From Betaproteobacteria bacterium (lineage in GTDB: Bacteria; Pseudomonadota; Gammaproteobacteria; Burkholderiales; Casimicrobiaceae), in contig READ01000033.1 in NCBI GenBank assembly GCA_004293675.1, forward strand, positions 1 through 64,000: 64,000 bases of DNA. The letters are read 5' to 3'. A model generated the notes under the pieces. That model was given only the letters and a program-made list of their open reading frames with translations, ran no database searches and was not told the origin of the DNA. The position numbers and the translations under genes are program-made. Of this stretch, positions 45,281 to 54,868 are shown piece after piece; within the stretch, counting starts at the first letter, position 1, and each line of letters begins with the position of its first letter.

Positions 45281-45722
45281 CGCTTCTATTGCCGTTATGG
45301 TTCGACGGGCTCACCACGAACGGGGAGGTGGAGCCGTCGCGCAGCGACGCCAATTTCGCAATCTGCTCGCGTCATTCGTCCGAGCGCAGCGTCGTCTTCT
45401 CGTCCTTGGCCGCAGGCCACTCTCGTCCTACGCGAAGCGCGCCGCTTCTATTGCCGTTGTGGTTCGACAAGCTCACCACGAACGGGGGCGGCGGGCTTGC
45501 GCGTAGCAACGCCCACTTCGCCATCTGCTCGCGTTATTCGTCCTAGCGCAGCGTCGTCTTCTCGTCCTTGGCCGCAGGCCACTCTCGTCCTGCGCGAAGC
45601 GCGCCGCTTCTACTGCCGTTATGGTTCGACAGGCTCACCACGAACGGGGGCGGCTGGCTTCCGCGTAGCAACGTCCACTTCGCCATCTGCTCGCGTCATT
45701 CGTCCTTCGTCCTCTCGTCCTG
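45281..45722. repeat. Three tandem copies of a 162-bp unit
   Basis: The unit starts CGCTTCTATTGCCGTTATGG and continues into TTCGACGGGCTCACCACGAA; copies begin at 45281, 45443 and 45605, an exact period of 162 bp, with the third cut short. Each unit joins the TTCGACAAGCTCACCACGAA repeat with a stretch of TCATTCGTCC-type sequence, i.e. two repeat families in one unit. 162 is a multiple of three, which explains the long open frame on the plus strand; no protein family is recognisable in it. Confidence 0.8.
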
Positions 45723-45731
45723 CGCGAAGCG

Positions 45732-46154
45732 CTAAGGCCACAACACCATCTGCGTGCAACGAAATAGCGCAATCGTCTTTCCCGTCTCTTGATGCTTGAC
45801 CACCGCGTCCCACACTTGAGTGGTGCGGCCCAAATGCACGGGACGAGCTTCAACTTCGATGGTGCCTTCGCGGGCGGTGCCTAGGTGATTGCTTTTGAGC
45901 TCTACCGTGGTGAAGTTTGCGGCACCTTCCGGCAGGTGCGAGATACAGCCGTAGCCGCACATCGTGTCGGCCAAGCCAACGACGGTGGCGGCATGCAAAA
46001 AACCATTCGGGGCGAGGACTTCTTCGCGCACTTTGAGCTGCGCTTTGAGCAAACCTTCTTCAAGCGAGATGAGCTCCACGCCGATGAGGCCGGGGAACTT
46101 GCCAACCCCGCGATTTTTCATGGTTTCAACGGTAAATCCGGGGCGTAGCGGCAT
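45732..46154 (-). CDS. Hotdog-fold thioesterase (PaaI-like)
   Basis: 140 residues: LISLEEGLLKAQLKVREEVLAPNGFLHAATVVGLADTMCGYG is the hotdog helix-strand block with the conserved N/G-F-L-H-A motif; the C-terminus HQETGKTIALFRCTQMVL matches too. It would hydrolyse acyl- or aryl-CoA thioesters; substrate unknown. Confidence 0.87.
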   Translation of the reverse strand: MPLRPGFTVETMKNRGVGKFPGLIGVELISLEEGLLKAQLKVREEVLAPNGFLHAATVVGLADTMCGYGCISHLPEGAANFTTVELKSNHLGTAREGTIEVEARPVHLGRTTQVWDAVVKHQETGKTIALFRCTQMVLWP

Positions 46155-46171
46155 GGCGAAACTCTTGAAAT

Positions 46172-46717
46172 CTAGAACGTGTAACCAACGCCAATCATGA
46201 GCGCGCTGTTGCCCAAAATGATCGCTTCAACGCTTGCGTTTTTGTAGCGCATTCCGAGCGTTGGGAGGATCGCTGGCGCCACGCCCAATTTATTGAACGG
46301 GATTTTGTCTTTGTACTTGCCCTTGTAGCCGTGCAGCAATCCGGCCGACACTTTCGCGTAGAAATAATCGTTGAAATCCCACTGCTGACCCCAGTACAAA
46401 AACTGCGACGGTTGACCGAACGAGTTTTTGAAGTGGGCAAACCCAAACAGCGTTTTGTCAGCGCCCCAAACACGGTCGTAGTTCGATTGAATTTGAAAAT
46501 TCAGCAGGTGATTTCGATTCACGTGCTCCGGGTTTTTGGTCCAATGCTTGTTGTAGACCGAGTACTGAAAAAACACGCGATCGCCGTCACGGAGCCATGT
46601 GTCGCTGCTGCTGTTACCTGCAGCAGCGGCAACACCCATTGCAGGCGCTGACTGCGCGATTGCGACGGAGGCCAACAGCGCTCCCAAACAAGCGGCAATG
46701 AATTTCAAGCATTTCAT
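46172..46717 (-). CDS. Outer-membrane beta-barrel protein (PagP-like size)
   Basis: 181 residues. A signal peptide (about 1-21, LGALLASVAIAQS) precedes alternating aromatic strands: NHLLNFQIQSNYDRVWG, FGFAHFKNSFGQPSQFLYWG, YFYAKVSAGLLHGYKG and the terminal ALMIGVGYTF ending in Phe, as required for barrel insertion. It resembles a betaproteobacterial family sometimes named sn-glycerol-3-phosphate transporter without good reason; PagP-type lipid A acyltransferase is possible but unproven. A lipoprotein gene follows directly upstream on the strand. Confidence 0.75.
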   Translation of the reverse strand: MKCLKFIAACLGALLASVAIAQSAPAMGVAAAAGNSSSDTWLRDGDRVFFQYSVYNKHWTKNPEHVNRNHLLNFQIQSNYDRVWGADKTLFGFAHFKNSFGQPSQFLYWGQQWDFNDYFYAKVSAGLLHGYKGKYKDKIPFNKLGVAPAILPTLGMRYKNASVEAIILGNSALMIGVGYTF

Positions 46718-46720
46718 GAA

Positions 46721-46918
46721 TCAGTAACCTTTCTTTTGCGGGTCTTCGGCGTCGATCTTGTCTTGCACTTGCTTCATCGATTTGTCGACGTCGTCTTTGA
46801 CTTTATCAATGGTTTTGTCTTTGGTCGGCAGCGGCGTGGGTGGCGGGTTTGCGGGTTGGCAGCCGAGCATCAAAGCCGTCAAGCAAACTACGCACAATCG
46901 CACAGACCAAGCATTCAT
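46721..46918 (-). CDS. Small predicted lipoprotein
   Basis: 65 residues. The signal peptide ends in a lipobox, LMLGC, with the modified Cys at residue 19. The mature part is Pro-rich then highly charged and helical (KVKDDVDKSMKQVQDKIDAED). No family recognised. Encoded between yajQ and the barrel protein on the same strand, 2-3 bp from each, so they form an operon. Confidence 0.78.
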   Translation of the reverse strand: MNAWSVRLCVVCLTALMLGCQPANPPPTPLPTKDKTIDKVKDDVDKSMKQVQDKIDAEDPQKKGY

Positions 46919-46919
46919 A

Positions 46920-47411
46920 TCAATCTCGGAAATTGTTGAACTGAATCGGGAGTTCGGTGAAGTCTTTTTTGATGAGCGCCATCGCGGCTTGCAAATCGTC
47001 TTTCTTGGCGCCGGTCACGCGAACGCTGGTGCCTTGAATCGCGGCGGTGACCTTGAGCTTGCTGTCTTTCAAAAGCTTCACTACTTTTTTGGCCATGTCA
47101 GATTCCAAACCCTCTTTGAGTTTGTCAACGCGCTTCATCTTGTCGCCACCGATTTTTTCGCCCTTGCCCTTTTCAATCGAGCGAGAATCCACGCCGCGCT
47201 TGGCGAATTTGTTGAGCAGCACTTCGTCGACCTGCGACAACTTGAAATCGTCGTCGGCAAACACGGTAAACGTTTTGTCTTTTTCGCTCAGTTCGATCCG
47301 CGAATCCGAGCCTTTGAAATCGAAGCGCGTCGAGACTTCTTTGTTGACTTGATCCAACGCGTTTTTGATCTCAACCCAGTTGAGTTCGGATACGGTGTCG
47401 AAAGATGGCAT
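46920..47411 (-). CDS. yajQ: YajQ-family nucleotide-binding protein
   Basis: 163 residues from the ATG at 47411 ([10 protein letters not shown]), the conserved N-terminus. [19 protein letters not shown] and [15 protein letters not shown]-like segments, and [21 protein letters not shown]-type C-terminus, are recognisable. YajQ proteins bind nucleotides and, in some bacteria, c-di-GMP to regulate gene expression. First gene of the yajQ - lipoprotein - barrel set. Confidence 0.92.
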   Translation of the reverse strand: MPSFDTVSELNWVEIKNALDQVNKEVSTRFDFKGSDSRIELSEKDKTFTVFADDDFKLSQVDEVLLNKFAKRGVDSRSIEKGKGEKIGGDKMKRVDKLKEGLESDMAKKVVKLLKDSKLKVTAAIQGTSVRVTGAKKDDLQAAMALIKKDFTELPIQFNNFRD

Positions 47412-47479
47412 AGTGTTTACAAGGCGAATGGTCGCGCGCGGGCGAAAGTGCAAGTGTAAACGGCGCAGGCGCAGCAGCC

Positions 47480-47602
47480 TGTAGGAGCGGTTCCACCGCG
47501 ATTAGCCGTGCAGTAAAAGCAGTGTGTACCTGGGGAAGTGCGGGTCGTTTCGATGACGGGCGTTTGTCACGATACGTTGATCGCGGTGGAACCGCTCCCA
47601 CA
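47480..47602. repeat. TGTAGGAGCGGTTCCACC inverted repeat pair
   Basis: TGTAGGAGCGGTTCCACCGC (47480 onward, arm to 47502) pairs with 47580-47602, one mismatch, with a loop of about 77 nt. It lies between yajQ and the first KTSC gene. Confidence 0.78.
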
Positions 47603-47611
47603 AGGTGCGGG

Positions 47612-47878
47612 CTACTCTTTTCCGAACAACGAATCAAACGCGTCTCCGGCGCTGGACTTCGATGATCGGGCGAGCCGTTTGCCGCTAAATTGTTCATCGA
47701 TCTTGTCTTCGAAAAACGAGGCGGGCGAGGGCGACGCGATGAGCTGCCGAAATAGTTCAGGCGAAACGCCCTTGTACTCAAACACATCGCCGTTAGCGAA
47801 TTCGATTTCCATCAAGCGAGCGCGCTCGTCGTAGCCAGCGGATTTGAGTTTTCCGGCGCGGAGTTTTTGTCTGTCCAT
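47612..47878 (-). CDS. KTSC-domain protein, copy 1
   Basis: 88 residues from the ATG at 47878 (MDRQKLRAG). SAGYDERARLMEIEFANGDVFEYKGVSPELFRQLI is the KTSC domain, a small beta-sandwich found in proteins linked to lysyl-tRNA synthetase or nucleic-acid enzymes. The C-terminus (AGDAFDSLFGKE) is a short tail. A close paralogue lies at 48908-49174, differing at 11 of 88 positions by my alignment. Function unknown. Confidence 0.85.
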   Translation of the reverse strand: MDRQKLRAGKLKSAGYDERARLMEIEFANGDVFEYKGVSPELFRQLIASPSPASFFEDKIDEQFSGKRLARSSKSSAGDAFDSLFGKE

Positions 47879-47978
47879 TGTGCGATTTTGCGCGAAATCG
47901 CCGCGCTGGTGGGCCAGCACTCAGCTTCCACATCTGACGCGAGTGGTTTGTCACTTTCAGTTCAACTTTAGGCTTTGA

Positions 47979-48063
47979 CGCCAATTAAAATAAGGCGTAA
48001 AGGAATTATTTAGTAAGTTTTGAAAAATAGCATTTTGTCTATGTAGGCCATATTTAAATTGGC
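47979..48063. repeat. AT-rich 85-bp intergenic element, copy 5
   Basis: Begins CGCCAATTAAAATAAGGCG and ends GGCCATATTTAAATTGGC, with an AT-rich centre. Unlike the other four copies it lies between divergent genes (KTSC copy 1 on -, EF-hand gene on +). Confidence 0.68.
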
Positions 48064-48426
48064 ATTAATAGAAAAAGTTTATTTACAGACTCTAAACTTC
48101 CCCTCGATCCGCTCGAGTGAGATCACGGCTCGTCCGAAAGTCGCTCGCCGTTCACTTGTCGCTCAACGACAACGCCGCTTAAAAGCGCGCAATTCGCCAC
48201 ATGCGGTGGATTGCAGATTTCGCATGCGAATGAGGAACTTTTTTTGTCCGGCGACGGCGACAAAATGAGGGCATTGTCGCTCCCGATAGATATGTTTTTC
48301 TGATCACACCATTGCGCGCAATCCCTTATTAAATAAGGCGACTAGGCATGTCGAACACTGCCTGGCACGAACCCTGCAGACACACCATCACGGGTTTCCC
48401 GTTTTGCAATTGAAGGAATCACACGC
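48064..48426. other. Upstream region of the EF-hand gene
   Basis: Between the 85-bp element and the EF-hand ATG. It contains a solo half of the element, CCCTTATTAAATAAGGCG (48323-48340), whose partner box at the expected distance is not seen, and the sequence TTGAAGGAATCACACGC as possible ribosome-binding region near 48410. No further gene is supported. Confidence 0.5.
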
Positions 48427-48801
48427 ATGCAGAAATCAATCTCGCAATCTCGTGATCGCATCACATTGAAAGAGCCTAGATCAAGGGCTCAACCGCTTGC
48501 AGCCGCAGCGCTACTGGCCGCGTTACTGGGCCTCGGCGCGGGCAGCGCCTACGCACAGAAATCAGAACCGATGCCAGCCGCACAACCCCCGGCAACGCAA
48601 AGCACAGCACCTACGCCCGGCACCAGTACGGAGACGCTGTTTCGCCGCATCGACAGCGACGCCGACGGCGCGATCAGCAAAGCCGAGCTTGAAAAGTTTG
48701 ATCCAGAAGCCGCCAAGCAATTCGACAAATACGACATCGACAAGGACGGCAAACTCACGATGGCGGAATTTGATGCGATGTTGAAAGGGATTCGCGCTTA
48801 G
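48427..48801 (+). CDS. Secreted EF-hand protein
   Basis: 124 residues with a signal peptide (hydrophobic about 25-40, cleavage near AYAQ) and a Pro/Ala/Thr linker. Two EF-hand loops follow: DSDADGAISKAE (about 75-86) and DIDKDGKLTMAE (about 102-113), each with the 1,3,5,7,9,12 ligand pattern. It should bind Ca2+ in the periplasm or outside. Partner unknown. It lies between the two KTSC genes but on the other strand. Confidence 0.88.
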   Translation: MQKSISQSRDRITLKEPRSRAQPLAAAALLAALLGLGAGSAYAQKSEPMPAAQPPATQSTAPTPGTSTETLFRRIDSDADGAISKAELEKFDPEAAKQFDKYDIDKDGKLTMAEFDAMLKGIRA

Positions 48802-48844
48802 CTTGAAATTTGAAAGCCGCGGCTTTCCTCCCCATCCGATTGGT

Positions 48845-48854
48845 GGGGGGGGGG
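48845..48854. repeat. Run of ten G
   Basis: A G10 tract follows GGAATTGGTG-like sequence between the convergent EF-hand and KTSC copy 2 genes. It is a likely length-variable tract but not near a promoter or inside a gene, so phase variation is not suggested. Confidence 0.5.
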
Positions 48855-48907
48855 CCGACAATCCTACTTTTCACGAAAAGGATGGCTGCCATCCACACGT
48901 TTGCGGG

Positions 48908-49174
48908 CTACTCTTTCCCGAACAACAAATCAAACGCGTCTGCGGCGCTGGATTTTGATGATTTTGCGAGTCGTTTGCCGCTGAATTGCTCGTCGACTTT
49001 GTCTTCGAAAAACGAAGCGGGCGAGGGCGACGCGGTGAGTTGTCGAAACAGCTCGGGAGAGGCACCTTTGTACTCAAACACGTCGCCGTTGGCCAGCTCA
49101 ATTTCCATCACCCTGCTGCGCTCGTCGTAGCCAGCCGATGTGAGCTTTCCTGCGCGGAGTTTCTGTCGTTCCAT
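48908..49174 (-). CDS. KTSC-domain protein, copy 2
   Basis: 88 residues, MERQKLRAGKLTSAGYDERS at the N-terminus; 77 of 88 residues match copy 1. The nucleotide similarity also extends about a dozen bases past the stop (GCGGGCTACTCTTT) and into about 25 bases upstream of the start, so a block of roughly 300 bp was duplicated. The pair is 1296 bp apart with the EF-hand gene between. Function unknown. Confidence 0.85.
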   Translation of the reverse strand: MERQKLRAGKLTSAGYDERSRVMEIELANGDVFEYKGASPELFRQLTASPSPASFFEDKVDEQFSGKRLAKSSKSSAADAFDLLFGKE

Positions 49175-49323
49175 TGTGCGACTTTGCGTGAAATCGATGT
49201 TGCCGGTGAGTGACTGAATGAGCGACCCAGATTTCCGTTAGCAATCGCCAGCGTTGCTGGATGTGCCGGGTGCACTTTTACGATGTTTTTGCAATGCGCG
49301 ATGGGCGTTTAATCAGCGTCTCC

Positions 49324-50775
49324 CTAGCGCGAACAGTAGTGCACGGCGCGCTCGCCCATTTGCCATTCCAAGACGGCGCTGGTGCTGCTAATTTGTACGA
49401 GTCTGAGCGCGACTTGGGACGGCTGCGCGTGGGGGTCGTCCAAAATCAAGGTTGACTCCGAGACCAAGCGGAAGCGCCCCACAATTGCATCCCATTCGGC
49501 ATTGGGTTTTTTTGTGCGCAACGTCATCGTATTGTCTGACGCAAACTCGTACTGAATTTGCCGATTCTCCGCCTTTGCACCCCTGTGACAATCCCATTTG
49601 CCTACTAACAATCGACGTCGATTCTCGGTCTCAGCGCTCACTGGTCCCGCCCCAGCGATTGCCGGAGCCGGCGGTGGTGCTGTCGCGCTTTGGGGCAGCA
49701 GCGAATCGGTGTTGCCGTCGCGCTTGGCAAGAAGCTCAATCCAGTCGGAGGGTACAGCAAAATTGAGATTTTGACCCGTGCGCATTTGAAATGTCGTGAC
49801 GCCAACCAGTTGACCTTTACTGTCAAACAATCCACCACCACTCGACCCCGGTGAAATCGCAGCCGTTGTCTGAATGACGGTCGAGCCGCTAAACGGCCTC
49901 AGTGACGAAACAACGCCATCGGAGAGCGACAAATCTAGCCCTTGGGGTGCACCAATTGCGTAGACCCTGCTTCCTACCGATAGCGACGACACAGGGGCAA
50001 TTTTTACCGCTTGCGCTTTGAGCCCCGCCACCGTGAGCTGGCAGAGGTCATGACCTTGATCACGATAGCGCACTTTTGCCGGTAGGGACTGTGTGCCCAA
50101 GCGTACGGTAATTTCTCTGGCCGAACCCGCAACGTGGCAATTGGTGACGACTTCGCCCTCAGCGATCACTACGCCGCTACCCTGCGACGAAGCGCTGTCG
50201 CTACCGGTCATCCCGCCTCCGCCTCGCACGACGACGACCGAGCCTTCGTTCATCTTGAAAATTTCGCTTGCTGTGAACTCGGCGTTGGGAGTCGCAGAGG
50301 ATGCAGGCTCACTCACTTTAGCGGGAGCAGGTTGTGGATTGGGTGCTCCCGTCTGCACGATGGGTGTCGCTGACGCGGGTGCCGTGGATGGCGCTGATGC
50401 CCGTTTTTTTGCCGTCACAAATGCGAGCAGCCCTGCAATGGCCAGCGCTGCGAGGCCCATTGCGATCCAACGCAGGGATGTGCTTGCCGACGAACCGATC
50501 GAACCCGATGCATCTCGATCAGCGTTGGATCGACTGGCCTTGGGTTGCAGCGATGCCACCCGTTCGCGCAACGATTTATCGTACTTCGCGCGCCTGATCG
50601 GATCGCAAAGCGTTTCTCTCGCATACGCCACAAATTTTTGCTCGTTGCCGGCATCATCCGTTACGGGCGCACTGCGCAGTTTGAGCAACATCGCATCCGC
50701 ACGCTCGCGGATCGCGTCGCTACTGGCGCTGGTAGTAAGGCCTAACACGTCGTAGAGTGATCTCTGTACCGCCAT
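49324..50775 (-). CDS. J-like domain - membrane segment - trypsin-like protease fusion
   Basis: 483 residues from the ATG at 50775 (MAVQRSLYDVLGL). Residues 1-75: a DnaJ-like helix pair with the final ARETLCDPIRRAKYDKSLRE, but without an HPD motif, so DnaK stimulation is unlikely. Around residues 100-125: one hydrophobic segment (ISLRWIAMGLAALAIAGLLAFVT-like). About 190-370: a trypsin-like fold with His in VTNCHVAG, Asp in GHDLCQL and Ser in SPGSSGGGLFD. From about 390 to the end: a beta-rich domain (LLVGKWDCHRGAKAENRQIQYEF). Topology predicts the J-like part in the cytoplasm and the protease in the periplasm, as in HtrA relatives. Target unknown. Confidence 0.82.
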   Translation of the reverse strand: MAVQRSLYDVLGLTTSASSDAIRERADAMLLKLRSAPVTDDAGNEQKFVAYARETLCDPIRRAKYDKSLRERVASLQPKASRSNADRDASGSIGSSASTSLRWIAMGLAALAIAGLLAFVTAKKRASAPSTAPASATPIVQTGAPNPQPAPAKVSEPASSATPNAEFTASEIFKMNEGSVVVVRGGGGMTGSDSASSQGSGVVIAEGEVVTNCHVAGSAREITVRLGTQSLPAKVRYRDQGHDLCQLTVAGLKAQAVKIAPVSSLSVGSRVYAIGAPQGLDLSLSDGVVSSLRPFSGSTVIQTTAAISPGSSGGGLFDSKGQLVGVTTFQMRTGQNLNFAVPSDWIELLAKRDGNTDSLLPQSATAPPPAPAIAGAGPVSAETENRRRLLVGKWDCHRGAKAENRQIQYEFASDNTMTLRTKKPNAEWDAIVGRFRLVSESTLILDDPHAQPSQVALRLVQISSTSAVLEWQMGERAVHYCSR

Positions 50776-50909
50776 TATTGCCCCCCTTAATCGTGCGATC
50801 ACTATCAGTCATGCTTGAGCTCTGGTCATAGTTGCCGCTTGCCGTGGGGCTCGGTAGCGCCTAGATCCGCTAAAACGAGCGCACGTTGCGCGTCATTGAT
50901 GCTCGCCCG

Positions 50910-52738
<1,829 letters not shown>

Positions 52739-52739
52739 G

Positions 52740-53027
52740 CTAAGGTTTGGCCGAAGGCTTGGTGCTAGTCGCCGACTCCGCAGCGGCCCAGGGATCGCGA
52801 GGCTCGTCGTCCAAGCGTCGACAGTCTTCGTACCAAGTGTCGTCTGCCGGAGCGTTTTTGCCAGCGTGTAGCGCAAATACTTGTTCAACTGTCATCGGCG
52901 CGCGAATGCTTGACAGGCGCGCCACCTCAACGCCGTGCCGCTCAATAATGATTTCGCCCTCGGCGGGCAGCGCGTCGAGCACTGAGCGCGCGTTACGCAC
53001 GAAGTCCGTTGAGGTGATTTTCTGCAT
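52740..53027 (-). CDS. Phd/YefM-type antitoxin
   Basis: 95 residues. TSTDFVRNARSVLDALPAEGEIIIERHGVEVARL is the Phd/YefM dimerisation and DNA-binding region; the C-terminus (DDTWYEDCRRLDDEPRDPWA) is acidic as expected for the toxin-binding part. First gene of a two-gene TA unit with the PIN protein. A strong terminator (53067-53093) isolates it from the gene upstream. Confidence 0.85.
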   Translation of the reverse strand: MQKITSTDFVRNARSVLDALPAEGEIIIERHGVEVARLSSIRAPMTVEQVFALHAGKNAPADDTWYEDCRRLDDEPRDPWAAAESATSTKPSAKP

Positions 53028-53066
53028 GTGCGTATTGTATGTTTTTTACGCATTGCGCTACCAAGC

Positions 53067-53093
53067 AAAACGCCGCCCGAAGGCGGCGTTTTT
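53067..53093 (-). terminator. Rho-independent terminator after the two-domain fasciclin gene
   Basis: AAAACGCCGCC - CGAA - GGCGGCGTTTTT: perfect stem with A-run and T-run. Ends minus-strand transcription from the gene at 53114-54127. Confidence 0.92.
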
Positions 53094-53113
53094 GGCTAGA
53101 GCGACACGCTGGT

Positions 53114-54127
53114 TTAGAGCGCGGGCAAAATCACTTTGTCGATCACGTGAATCACGCCGTTGCTGGTCAGAACGTCGGTGTCGACAATGTTTGCAATGCG
53201 GTTGCGGCCGTCGGTGATGGTGACTGCCGCGGCGCTGGCTTGAATGGTGAAGCTCTTGCCAGCCAGTGCCGTGTTGATGGCGGTGTTTGGCACGATATCG
53301 GCCTTCAACACACGAGCTGCAAGCACATGGTATTGCAGTACCGAGCGGACGAGCGCTTTCTTATCAGGCACCAAAATGTCTTTCGCAGTCGCGGTGCTGG
53401 AACCGGTGAGCTCCTTGGCTAGAGCGTCAAACGCGGCGTTAGTCGGAGCGAAAACGGTGAATGGTCCGGTGCCTGAGAGCAAGGCGACTAGATCGCCGTC
53501 ATTGCTCGCAAATTTGAGTGCGTCACTAAGACTCGTGAAGCCAGCCAACGCACCGGCTGTCGCGACGATGGTTTTGTCAGCCGGCAGTAGCACGGTGTCG
53601 ATCAGGTGGACGACGCCGTTGCTAGCCAAAATATCGGTTTTGGTGATGATTGACTTGCGATTTCTGCCGTCGGTGATGGTCGGACGACTGTTCTCCAGCT
53701 CGATTTTGAAAATGCCGCCGGCTGCCGGGCTAATCGCTTTGCCCAGTGGAATGTCAGCGGCCTTCACAACGCTCGTTAGCACGTGGTACTGCAGCACTGC
53801 TTTGACAAGTGCTTTATTGTCGGGCACCAAGATGTCGGCCGCTTTGGCGTTCTTGTTTCCCGTGAGCGTGACCGCTAGCTTGTCAAACGCCGCATTGGTC
53901 GGCGCGAATACGGTTAGGGTGCCCGCTGCGCCCAGTAGATTAACCAAATCGTTGTTGTCGCTCGCAAACTGTACCGCTGCAACGAGTGAAGAGAGATCCG
54001 GCGTGGCTTGCGCCGTGGCCAGAATTGAAACAGGTTTTGGTGGCTCTGGCGGATGGTCATCCGATCCACAGGCAGCCAGAAGCGAGAATGTGGCCGCAGC
54101 CGCGATGTATCCAAGAAATTTTTTCAT
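53114..54127 (-). CDS. Lipoprotein with two fasciclin (FAS1) domains
   Basis: 337 residues. The signal peptide ends in the lipobox LLAAC with Cys at residue 20. Two FAS1 domains of about 140 residues follow, each with the H1 motif (TVFAPTNAAFDKLA and TVFAPTNAAFDALAKEL) and the H2 region (VLTSVVKAADIPLG / [26 protein letters not shown] at the end). FAS1 proteins mediate adhesion between cells or to surfaces. The two halves are clearly an internal duplication. Confidence 0.93.
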   Translation of the reverse strand: MKKFLGYIAAAATFSLLAACGSDDHPPEPPKPVSILATAQATPDLSSLVAAVQFASDNNDLVNLLGAAGTLTVFAPTNAAFDKLAVTLTGNKNAKAADILVPDNKALVKAVLQYHVLTSVVKAADIPLGKAISPAAGGIFKIELENSRPTITDGRNRKSIITKTDILASNGVVHLIDTVLLPADKTIVATAGALAGFTSLSDALKFASNDGDLVALLSGTGPFTVFAPTNAAFDALAKELTGSSTATAKDILVPDKKALVRSVLQYHVLAARVLKADIVPNTAINTALAGKSFTIQASAAAVTITDGRNRIANIVDTDVLTSNGVIHVIDKVILPAL

Positions 54128-54200
54128 ACGAACTCCATGATCGAATTTGAGGTGAGCGGCCTTATCTGGCGACGGCTCTCAGTGGCCATTTCAACTATCC

Positions 54201-54246
54201 AAAAAAGAGCTGTGCGGTCAGCGACAAAACCACGCGCTGACCGCAA
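54201..54246 (-). terminator. Probable terminator after the single-domain fasciclin gene
   Basis: TGCGGTCAGCG (54213-54223) pairs with CGCTGACCGCA (54235-54245); on the minus strand the stem is followed by CAGCTCTTTTTT. It lies just past the stop at 54262. Confidence 0.7.
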
Positions 54247-54261
54247 AGACTGTCTGCCGAG

Positions 54262-54741
54262 TTACTTCGGCAATACGACGGTGTCGATGACGTGAATGAC
54301 GCCATTCGAAGCTTTCACGTCGGCGGCGGTGACCTTCGCGCCGTCAACCGTGACACCAGCGGCGCTGGCTTTCACGTCAAGGCTTGCGCCGTTAACGGTC
54401 TTGACCATGCCGGTTTTGACATCTTTAGCCATGACGTTTCCTGCGACCACGTGGTACGTCAGGATGGCTTTGAGCTTGGGGATGTCTTTCAGCAGCGCGT
54501 CAACCGTGCCGGCTGGAAGCTTCGCAAACGCCGCGTCCGTTGGCGCGAACACGGTGAATGGGCCTTTGCCAGAGAGCGTTTCGGCCAAACCGGCGGCTTT
54601 CACAGCGGCGACCAGGGTTTTGAAGTTGCCATTGGCAACGGCTACGTCGACCACTGTTCCGGGGGCGGCGGCAATGGCGCTGCTTGAAACCAGACCAAAC
54701 GCAAGGGTGGACAGGGTGACTTTGAGGGACTTTGCAAACAT
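54262..54741 (-). CDS. Secreted single-domain fasciclin protein
   Basis: 159 residues with a cleavable signal peptide (about 1-26, [11 protein letters not shown]). One FAS1 domain: [23 protein letters not shown] and [22 protein letters not shown], ending [12 protein letters not shown]. It belongs to the family of short bacterial fasciclins related to the two-domain neighbour. Divergent from the TetR gene. Confidence 0.93.
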   Translation of the reverse strand: MFAKSLKVTLSTLAFGLVSSSAIAAAPGTVVDVAVANGNFKTLVAAVKAAGLAETLSGKGPFTVFAPTDAAFAKLPAGTVDALLKDIPKLKAILTYHVVAGNVMAKDVKTGMVKTVNGASLDVKASAAGVTVDGAKVTAADVKASNGVIHVIDTVVLPK

Positions 54742-54830
54742 GAATGAAACTCCTAGAGGTTAAAAATGAGCATCGATCGGTGGTTTTGGGCTAGACTGGA
54801 AGTTCTAAATTAAACCGTTCGTTCGAAACT

Positions 54831-54846
54831 TGAACTTATTAGTTCA
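54831..54846. promoter_or_regulatory. Palindrome, possible TetR operator
   Basis: TGAACT-TATT-AGTTCA is a perfect inverted repeat located 23 bp before the TetR start and 90 bp before the divergent fasciclin gene. TetR-family repressors usually bind such sites next to their own gene. The nearby CGTTCGTTCGAAAC could be a second half-site. Confidence 0.55.
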
Positions 54847-54868
54847 TATTTTGACCGAGAAGTCAAAT

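Noticed and set aside
45155-45799. 214-codon plus-strand open frame
   Set aside because: It is the in-frame translation of the 162-bp repeat array, with no domain and no ribosome-binding site.
48845-48854. G10 tract as a phase-variation switch
   Set aside because: It lies between convergent genes past both stops, where a length change would not alter expression in an obvious way.
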